From: Carya illinoinensis
Taxonomy: Eukaryota > Streptophyta > Magnoliopsida > Fagales > Juglandaceae
Assembly: GCF_018687715.1 (NCBI RefSeq)
Contig: NC_056753.1
Location: 10,405,001 to 10,469,000, forward strand
DNA length: 64,000 bases
Direction of reading: 5' to 3'
The translations under genes were made by a program, and so were the position numbers. The notes beneath the pieces are model-generated. The model worked only from the letters and a program-made list of their open reading frames with translations, made no database searches and was not told where the DNA came from. This document shows positions 55,815 to 64,000 of the stretch, piece after piece (the stretch's first letter is position 1; every line of letters starts with the position of its first letter).

Positions 55815-57683
55815 TGTGATGACCCGCTTTTAAGTGTATTTTCGCTGAAATAATTGTTTTTATTTTAATTAATATATCAGATATTTTATTTTATTTTAAT
55901 TGCGTTTTTAAAGTCGGTTTTTAATTTATTTTAATTTATTTGAGGTTGTGTTTTATTTCTTTTAGTTGTTTTTGTGGTTTTTATTTTTTTGGTGGTTTGT
56001 TTCTTTTTCCCGGAGTGAGGACTGGACCTCATTTCTTTTCACATCTTTTTTTTTTCTTTTTCTCTTTTTCCTTTTTTCTTTTTCCCTTCTTTTCTTTTTT
56101 CTTCTTTTTTCTTTTTTCTCTTTCTTTTCTCTCTCCTCTCTCCCGCTCGACTCGGACCCCCCCCCCGTGCTCTCTCTCTCTTCTCTCTCTCTCCCTACGC
56201 CGGCGTCACCTTCCCTAAGCCCTACCGCCGCCGTCCGGCCACCGTTCGGCCTCCCACCGGTCCCATTCTCTTCCTCTCCTTCCGGTCTACCTTCCCTCCA
56301 AAACCCACCCCCAACTGGCCGGCCATTTGGCCGGAAAAAGCTTCCAAAGGGCGCACGGATTTTGCTCCGATCCGCCGCCGTCGCTCCACCTCCGGCCACC
56401 ATTTCTTCACCACTTCATCATCGACTCCTTGCCGTCCTAACCCACCTATTTCCGGCCTCCAACGACCACCGGAACAGCTCCTACGAGCTTAGTTTCCGTT
56501 TTGGGTAATCTGGCCATTTCCGGCCATTCCGCCGCCACCCACGGCCGTCCGTCACTTCCAATAGCTTCACAACCATCCCTAGACCATTCCCTATCAATTT
56601 CGTGACCTAGTTTGTCCCCGTTCAAAAGTGGGTTTTTCGGACCCACGGCCACAGTGAATTTTCACTGTGACGTTGCTGTTTTTCCGCCGCTTGCAACGCC
56701 TCGTGTTTTCTAAAATTGCCGTATAGCGCTGTAAGTATTTTCCAAACCCTATTTACAGATTTAAATATATATTGCTCATTCAATAAATATTTGTTGTTGG
56801 TTGTTGATTCCGGACTGAGTCCGAGGAGTTTCGGGGGTCGGATGGATGGAGGATAGAGTTGCTTGATTATTTGATTTATGTGATTGGATCATTTTAATGT
56901 GCTTTGTTATGGCATTACATGATGCATGCACGTGTGTTGTGGGTTTATGAGAAAAGCCTGTGTTGTGGCGTGAGTGTGTTGCGGGTGCGTGTGTATCACG
57001 AGCCCAAGCCGGGATGGGTTATTATCTCGGTGGAGCTCCTCTGGTCACTCGGGAGCGGAATAAACTGAGTGATGTCCCCTGAGTTATCGAAAGCGATAAT
57101 GGGAGCGGGACTAGGGGGTGCTTGGCTACGAACGCGCCGGGCGCGGAACCGGGCATCGGCCTACTCACCGACTCCGTGGCCCTTCGCTGGCGAGGGCTAG
57201 AGGATGCTTGGCTACGCACGCGCGGGGCGCGGAACTGGGCATCGCTCGGGTTTGTGATTTGGGCATGTTTCATGCATCTTGTTTGAGTTATATGTGTTTT
57301 TATCTGGTAGTGTTTGGGTTTTACTTACCTGCGGTACCATTCGTGGTTCCGTAGCTTTTGGTGCAGGAGATGAGGTTGAGGAGGAAGAGGCTGAGCCCGA
57401 GGATGCGGCTCCGCCGGGTTGCTGATGTTATCTTTTTATTTGTTTAAAACTGTATTTGTGGTATATGTAATATTTTATCTATGTACGTTTTAAACAGCTT
57501 GTATTATGTTAAGAAAAATTCTGGTACTTAGTTATGACTATCTTATCCGCTGCGTGTTTCTCTGTACACTTTTGCTGCCTTGCACACACTCGGCACCCGT
57601 CGATGGGATGGTGACCCGGGGTGTCACCATCCGGACGTCTCAATTTCCCCGTGTTCGGGCGTGGGGATTTTGGGGGCGTCACA
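55815..57683 (+). mobile_element. Solo LTR of the Gypsy-A/B family
   Basis: It begins TGTGATGACCCGC, ends GGGGGCGTCACA, and has a perfect ATCAT duplication (55810-55814 and 57684-57688). There is no internal sequence. It matches the Gypsy-A and -B LTRs in all landmarks: the CT-rich tract at 56050-56210, the GC-rich part to about 56550, the 'cacgagcccaagccgggatg' block near 57000, and the acidic frame at 57354-57425. It is more GC-rich in the 56150-56550 part than the other two copies. Solo LTRs arise by recombination between the two LTRs of one element. Confidence 0.93.
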
Positions 57684-57688
57684 ATCAT

Positions 57689-58941
57689 CCTCACCTGGGT
57701 GGTTTAAAAAAATAGAATAAAACTAAAACAAGTTGAATACTCAGTAAGAAATCCATCACAACATAAACGTAATAAATATAAGATTTTTAATAGAACATTT
57801 AATGCTAAGAATTTAAAATCATGATCATTCATACGTATGTTCATGTTATGCATGACTTTTCTTAAATTATCTTACTTATCATACTGGCTAACACACTTAA
57901 CCCTAGATACAAAGTTATGCACCAACCCTACATTCTGTGGCAACAAGGGGAACCGCTAATAGTATTTTAGCATACTATGGTAGACTACACTTAAGTCCGT
58001 AGCTTGTACGTCCACCTATAAAATTACATTGGTACAATGCATTGAAGTGGTCATCTTATAAAACTTATCTTATCTTACACTTTTCATAAGAGAGCTTACA
58101 TACCTTGGTCATAAACAACTTACATGTCTTTATGCAATGTGAGGTTCATGACACATAATTATAAAATACTTAATTAAATGTGATGTGGAATTTAACATGG
58201 TCATGAACTATAATGAATGATATTCTTGCATAACTCATGACATACAAGATATATAAAATGGGGCTATCAAGAATTAGCTTTAATAATAATTGTGATCATA
58301 ATTTGATCATAATTTGTGATCAAATTACTTACCTTGCTGCGTTGCTTCTTGAACTCACTTCATAGCTTGCCACTTATACGAAGTATTAAACGTCATTAAA
58401 TTTGTCTAGGAAAATGTGTCCTAATATCCCACTTAATCAAATTCACACGGTAGGAAACAATCAAATAAATATCCTATTTAATACGAAAATCAATGAATGC
58501 TAATATCTTGAATTATTTAAGTACGACTAACATGTTTTTCACTTTTAAATTATAATTTTGGTAGAATATTGGGGCTATATTCAATAAGTGGTAGCCTCAT
58601 CTCTTACAATAGATTTTCTTTCTTATAGTTAACATAATTATTCAATCTTATAAGAAATCTAAAAGTATTGATATTCTTAACATATTTATTTATTTTCTAT
58701 TTGTAACTATAATAGAATAATTTATCAAATCTGGCAAAATAAATAGCCTAAATTAGTTTCTATAATTAAATGTTAAGAAAAACTCTTATTATTTACTACT
58801 AAAATCTAGGTAGAAAAATTATTACTTAATAACCAAAATTTTAGATCTCTAAATACTGGCCATATAATTTTCCACTAAACGTGACTCACTTGAAACTTCT
58901 CAAATAAAACCATCTCAATATTAAATAAACATAAAACAGCC
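57689..58941. other. Unclassified AT-rich sequence
   Basis: No gene or defined repeat was found. The first 700 bp has weak similarity in wording to 42900-43500 and may be an old LTR-type repeat. Confidence 0.35.
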
Positions 58942-59282
58942 GGCTGAGTTTGGATGTTGAGCTAAGCTGAATTGAACTCTGTTCTTTATGAATAGTAGTG
59001 AGTTGAGATAGTGAAGTAAGTTCTCTGAGGCTATCTAAAATAAGTTTAGATGTGTTTAGATGTTAAGATGAGTTTAGTACTATTTATGAAAAGTTAAAAA
59101 AAGCTATAGATTTTACGTGTAAAGAGGTGTTGAGTTAGAAAAGACTGTGGGTCCCACGTGTAAGGAGGTTTTGAATTGAGATGAGTTTATGAATTTGAGA
59201 GTTGTTTGTTTGGATGTTAGACTCAGTTTAAAATTAGACTGAACTAAGTTAATCTCAATGCATTCCAACAACCAAACTAGCC
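58942..59282. mobile_element. MITE-like element with GGCT..AGTTTGG ends
   Basis: Left end GGCTGAGTTTGGATGTTG; right end in reverse GGCTAGTTTGGTTGTTGG. About 340 bp, no coding capacity. No clear target duplication was seen. Confidence 0.55.
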
Positions 59283-59561
59283 TTTATAAACTAAGGGTAG
59301 TAATGTAATTATAATTAAAACAATAGTATGCTTTACAAATGCTATAAGACAAAGGATTAAAATGGCATATTTGTAATATATATCAAATTTGTAGTTAGAA
59401 ACCCAAAGCCAAAAAATGAAATACTTTCTTATGAAATAGCAAAGCCATTGAAGCAAGGCAAAACCCTACGATAGAAGGTATGGGTTCACCGAGAGAAATG
59501 GCTAGAGACGACGGTAGAGGTGGCTGGGCTAGATCGATAGTGTGCGGCACGGCTGAAAAGC

Positions 59562-59670
<109 letters not shown>

Positions 59671-59858
59671 TGTTAGTGATCATGTTTGTAAAACCACACA
59701 ATTTAGGTGGAGTCCGAATGTCATATATATACAAGTGTAGCTGCAAAATTGATAAGGAAAGAATCACAAAGGATTACAAGTCTACAATGAAGGGTCAACT
59801 ATAACAAATTAGTAAGGATAGCTAAGAATCAAGAGAACATTCTGAGGAATCCTTAACA
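59671..59858 (-). repeat. Copia-3 3' LTR, 188 bp
   Basis: On the minus strand it starts TGTTAAGGATTCC and ends CACTAACA, with TGTTA/TAACA inverted ends. No second copy is in the window, so its limits rest on the PPT, the TG..CA ends and the (GA)n border. Confidence 0.8.
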
Positions 59859-59868
59859 CCCCCCCTGG
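59859..59868 (-). promoter_or_regulatory. Copia-3 polypurine tract
   Basis: The minus strand reads CCAGGGGGGG next to TGTTAAGG, the usual PPT/LTR border. Confidence 0.8.
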
Positions 59869-60092
59869 CAAGCTAAGTGTTGGATTCACATAGCTTGGAT
59901 CAAAAGAACGCGAAGAGGGGCCGTGAGACACTCTTGGTAAAAACATCAGCAACCTGAAGTGTGGTAGAAATATACTGAGTGTGAATCTGACCGGTGACCA
60001 CAAGTTCTCAAAGAAAGTGATAGTCCAGATCAATGTGCTTGGAGCGCTTGTGAGAGACAAGGTTGGAGCTTAAGAAGATGGCACTCTTGTTG

Positions 60093-61730
60093 TCACATAG
60101 AAGAAGAGAACAAGTTGGCGTGGATACGCAGGTCACGAAGAAGGTGTTCTAACCAGAGGACTTCAGCAGTAGTAGAAGCCAAAGCACAGTATTCAGATTT
60201 ACAGCTGGAGTGAGAGACCATGGGTTGCTTTTTAGTGCTCCAAGAGACAAGATTGTCACCCAGATAGATGGAGTAGTTGGAAGTAGAGCAGCAAGTGTCA
60301 GGACAGTTGGCCCAATCAACATCAAAGTAGGCAGTAATGCTAGCAAAAAAAGAGGCAATGAATGATAAACCAAAGTGAAGAGTGCCATTGTCGTAACGGA
60401 GGATGCACTTCATAGCCTGAAAATGTTCATCAATGGAAGCATGCAAATATTGACTGACAGAATTGACCGAGTAGGCAAGGTCAAGGCGAGTGATAGTCAG
60501 ATATTGCAGTGCACCGACAAGAAAGCGACAAAGAGTGACATCCTCAAACAGAGAACCATTAGAGGAGAGGTGTTGGGCGACAACCATAGGAGTTGTGATA
60601 GGTTTGCAGTCAAGAAGTTGAGCATGCAAAAGAATATTGCATGCATACTTGGTCTGGCTGAGGAAAAGACCCTCCGAGATAGGGGTGACTTCGAGACCAA
60701 GGAAAAAGCTGAGGGATCCCAAATCATTGGTGGCAAATTTGGAGTGAAGCTGTTGAATGACGCGGTTGAGAAATGACACGTTATTGCCAGTGAGAATAAT
60801 GTCATCAACATACAGTAAGAGGTAAATAATGTGCTGTTGGCGATGAAGAATGAACAAAGAGGTATATGCACGATTGCAAGTGAACCCGAGCTTTAAAAGG
60901 AATGAGCTAAAACATTGCAACCAAGCATGCGGAGCCTGCTTGAGACCATAAAGAGCTTTCTTGAGTTTGCATACATGATGAGGAAAGCGGGGATCAACAT
61001 AGCCAGGAGGCTACTCCATATAAACATGTCCCTGTAGGATGCTATTAAGAAAGGCATTTTTAACATCGAGTTGGCGAAGGGGCCAACCATAGGTAACAGC
61101 TAGAGAAAACACAACACGAACAGTTGAGGCTTTGACCACAAGACTAAAAGTATCTGTGTAATCAAGACCAGGAAGCTGAGTGTAGCCCTTGGCAACAAGA
61201 CGGGCCTTGAGGCAATCAGTAGAGCCGTCAGATAGATACTTCGTATGAAAAACCCATTTAGAGCCCACAATGTTCGTTTTGGGAGGCCGAGGAACAAGAT
61301 CCCAAGTGCAGTTGTCACGAAGAGCTTTGATCTCGTCATTCATAGCAGCGAGCCAGGCAGGGTTTTTAGCAGCTAATTTGAAACAGCGAGGCTCAGATGT
61401 AGTAAAAAGAGCATGTAGAAGACCCGAGACATGATGACTGAGGTAAGTGGGATACCACAGCTAGAAAATGCCTGCCTTAGCTCGAGTGACCATCGCATGA
61501 GAAGATGGAGGTATGGTCGGAGCACGAGAAACTGGAGCATCAGACTGTGGCGGATCTAGCGTTGGGGAGTCACGAGCAAGAGACTTAGTAGAGACATGCA
61601 GAGGCTCAGAGAAAGAGTTAGTACAGAGACGACATGCATGAGACCCAGACCTAGAATGTGGATCAGATAAAGGTGTGGGGGGCAATGGGGTAGGGGGTAA
61701 GGGTAGGTCATGGGTTAGCAGGGGTTCCAT
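60093..61730 (-). pseudogene. Copia-3 reverse transcriptase and RNase H
   Basis: One frame runs from a Pro-rich linker (61730-61461, ending MVTRAKAGIF, the family's 'TRSKxGI' border) through a stop to 61343. The RT follows: NCTWDLVPRPP, KWVFHTKYLSDGS, ARLVAKGYTQLPGLDYTDTF and QLDVKNAFLNS. TAG at 61011-61013 interrupts 'MEQPPGY'. It then continues [19 protein letters not shown] and FFLGLEV, to RNase H (YFDVDWANCPD, SEYCALASTTAEVLWLEHLL). YVDD and the main RNase H acidic residues are kept, so damage is mostly nonsense. Confidence 0.88.
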
Positions 61731-61765
61731 AAAACTGGACAGATCTTAGGATGAGGGGGACTGGG

Positions 61766-62308
61766 CTATAGAGGTGGGTAGTAAGGGAAAATTTTGTTCA
61801 TCAAATTTGGCATAAGGAGTGACGTAGATTTTGGATGTGAGGGGTCCAGACAACAGAAGCCTTTATAGGAAGGACTGCAGCCTAAAAATAAGCAAGGAAT
61901 GCTGCGAGGAGAAAATTTGTTAGCAGCATAGTCATGTAAACAGGGATAAACTCTGCAACCAAAGGGATGAAAGTTGGTGTAGAGTGGAGGTTCACCGTGT
62001 AAAATTTCAAAGGGAGAAATACCTCCAAGAAGTGGGGCAGGCAACCAGTTAATGATATAAGTCGCTGTACTAAAAGAGTCGACCCAATAGCAAGTGGGTA
62101 CGCGTGAATGAAAGAAGAGTGCAATACCAATTTCAGTCACATGGTGATGCTTGCATTCAGCGCGTCTGTTTTGAGAAGGAGTGTAGGGACAGGACATTTG
62201 GTGATGAATGCTGGAGGAACGGAGTTGAGATTGAAAGCGATTGCTGCAAAACTCAGGGCCATCGTCACTTTGGAAAATTTTGATTTTGCAAGAATATTGA
62301 TTTTCCAC
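61766..62308 (-). pseudogene. Copia-3 integrase core
   Basis: An open 180-codon piece: FQSDDGPEFCSNRF (second catalytic Asp), CPYTPSQNRRAECKHHHV with the catalytic Glu (family '[14 protein letters not shown]'), YWVDSFSTATYIINWLP, PFEILHGEPPLYTNFHPFGCRVYP and CLFLGCSPSYKGF. It is in a different frame from the flanking parts, so a frameshift lies on each side. Confidence 0.86.
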
Positions 62309-62445
62309 AAATGATTGAAATTAGAGAAAAATTTCAATAAAATCATATTTAAATTTCATGGGATAAAGTCATGCAAAGCGTGAATGATCATCGACAAAAA
62401 TGACATAATAAGTAAAGCCCATTTTGGATTTAACCGGGCCGGTCC

Positions 62446-62781
62446 CTATATGTCACAATGAACAGGGCCCAAAATTGAGGTGGATTGAGAAGTATGAGTG
62501 GAGAATGGAAGCTTATGGCTCTTTGCAAATTGACACGTAGTGAAAATAGTAGGTTTAGGAAAAATAGAAGTAAGAGATAACTGGCCTTTTTTATTTAATA
62601 AAGAAATGATAGAATGATTAACATAACCAAGACGCGCATGCCATAGGTCATACGATGCCGTAAGAGCAAAATGTATTAAGGACAAAAACAAAAGCATCAT
62701 TGCCACACTCAAGTACGTAGAGACCACCATTACGTTTTTCGGTTGCCACCACCTTTGTTGTGATCTTGTTCTGAATGACAA
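62446..62781 (-). pseudogene. Copia-3 GAG-pre-integrase region
   Basis: It reads DLWHARLGYVNHSIISLLNKKGQL and CQFAKSHKLPF, the zinc-binding N-terminal part of integrase (H..Y..C..C; the family's second His is Tyr here), ending near GPVHCDI. It continues past one TAG into KSKMGFTYYVIFVDDHSRF. Confidence 0.82.
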
Positions 62782-62823
62782 ATGAAGAGTTAGTAAAAGC
62801 GACTTGAAGAGGAAAATCGGAAG

Positions 62824-63981
62824 TCAACTTACTAATAGAAAGAAGATTTTTGGTGAGGTGGGGAAAACTAATAAAACATCAAGCAATTTTAAGTTAAAAG
62901 AAGGGTAAGAAGTACCCGTGTGGGTGATGGGTAAGGACGCCCCATTTCCCACAACAACTTTATCCTTACTGACATAGTTCTCGGAAGTGTCAAGTGCAGT
63001 CAAGTCAAGCGCCATATGAGCGGAGGCTCCCATGTCAAGATACCAATCTGAATTGGAGAGACCATCAGAGAGAGAACAATTGTTTTGGAAAGCTTCAGCA
63101 AGTTGGGCCGATGGTTCCACACGATCATAACGGTTTCGACATTGACCAGTTGTATGGCCCTCTATTTTGCATATTTGGCAGCGAGGATTGTAGGGACGAT
63201 GAGAGTGGTTGTTGCTAGAAGAGTGACCACCAAATGAAGAACCTCCCGTGCTGCCATTGGAGACACCTTTGGAGCATCGATTGCCTATGGAACGAGATTG
63301 AGCTTCACGTCCAGAGGAACGGTTTACCATGAAAGCTGCAGGTGAAATAGAGTGACTTTCAAGAGATTTTTGAAATAAATCATAGCTTTTGGCTAGAGGG
63401 ACCAAGTCATGGAAAGAGGGCAGCGTCGTGAGAGCCATCTGTGTGGAGGAGAAGCTAGTGAACTCGGTACCGAGAGCATGAAGAAACCAATGAGACTTGT
63501 CAAATTTGTCAACGGGACATCCAATTGCCATTAACTGGTCACAGAGACCTTTGAACGCACGGGCAAACTCAGCAAAAGATCAGTTGTCTTTCTTCATGAG
63601 CTGGAGTTCATCCTTCAAGCGTAACACATGGGTTTTGGAGCCATGGCTGAAGGCACATTCAATTGCAACCCAAACAGCCCGAGAGGTTGCATGGCCAATG
63701 GCGGCTGCCATGGCTTCTTCAAAGAGGGACGACAGCAACAAGCTAAGGATCCGCTAGTCATTGAGTTTCCATTCAAGAAACTTGGGCTTGGGTATGGAGG
63801 TGTCGTTGGTGGGGTTAGGCAGAGTTTCAGATGGTTGGGTGAAGGAACCATCAACGAAACTGAGAAAATCCTGGCACTGAAGCAGGGGCAGAAGCTGGCT
63901 TTTCCAGAGTAAATAGTTGGTTGCCGAGAGCTTGATAGTGACCATGTGAACCATGGTATTGAAGGAGAGGGGTTCGACCAT
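62824..63981 (-). pseudogene. Copia-3 gag and protease
   Basis: The start at 63981 gives MVEPLSFNTMVHMVTIKLSA and NYLLWKSQLLPLL, typical of Copia gag. Two in-frame stops (near 63757, probably CAG to TAG, and near 63581, CGA to TGA) break an otherwise continuous frame: AFSHGSKTHVLRLKDELQ, FDLVPLAKSY-like sequence, the knuckle CQICKIEGHTTGQC, and the protease motif WYLDMGASAHM, where DMGA replaces the usual D(S/T)GA. It ends near FPTSPKIFF. Confidence 0.88.
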
Positions 63982-64000
63982 GAGGTAGAAGAAGGAAAAA

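Larger units (their letters stand above)
59671..64000 (-). mobile_element. Copia-3: Ty1/Copia element with short LTR, cut by the window end
   Basis: A different lineage from Copia-1: a short LTR (59671-59858), a PPT, then RNase H, RT, integrase, protease and gag in reverse order. Gag reaches its ATG at 63981; the 5' LTR and PBS must lie beyond 64000. The frame changes twice (between protease and integrase, and between integrase and RT) and several CAG or CGA codons have become stops. The gag/RT type resembles small Ale-like plant Copia elements. Confidence 0.92.

Noticed and set aside
60375..60776. 133-aa plus-strand frame
   Set aside because: It lies antisense over the Copia-3 RT, has no start context, TATA spacing or second copy, and is best explained as a shadow frame, unlike ORF-A and ORF-B of Copia-1.

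Overview
The window is nuclear DNA from a flowering plant, and repeats fill most of it. Plant-type SIRE-like and other Copia elements, Ty3/Gypsy elements, an L1 LINE whose C-terminus carries RNase H, a RICESLEEPER-type hAT and GT/AG introns in a plant-type pyrophosphatase support this. The short 'GGnCT..GTTTGG' AT-rich repeats recall those of woody eudicots such as Fagales, but that is only an impression. I found no intact host gene.

Layout. 270-2095: exons of a soluble inorganic pyrophosphatase pseudogene. 2580-5045: AT-rich MITE-like repeats. 5321-14635: full-length SIRE-like Copia-1 on the minus strand (TSD TGGTT, LTRs about 1% apart). 14960-23076: an older, decayed copy of the same family on the plus strand (Copia-2, TSD GTTTT). 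23077-28227: repeat relics, including a Copia fragment. 28244-42460: an L1-type LINE with a perfect 16-bp TSD, interrupted by Gypsy-A (29146-33215) and Gypsy-D (34157-39159). 43596-54650: a large decayed hAT holding Gypsy-B (44460-49013), a Mutator-like element (52681-53671) and an unexplained inverted-repeat structure. 54800-55360: a MITE with an 8-bp TSD. 55815-57683: a solo LTR of the Gypsy-A/B family. 59671-64000: a third, different Copia element, cut by the window end.

The most unusual content is in Copia-1. Between pol and the 3' LTR, where SIRE elements usually carry a sense env-like ORF, lie two ORFs on the opposite strand. Each has its own TATA-like box about 85-111 bp before the ATG. 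They encode coiled-coil proteins of 150 and 145 aa that align with each other without gaps over about 72 residues, so they look like diverged tandem paralogues. The second ORF and its TATA box recur at the same spacing in Copia-2. I read this as an antisense accessory gene pair of this retrotransposon family, function unknown.

All boundaries, TSDs and mutation counts were read by eye. Family names rest on protein motifs, not searches.
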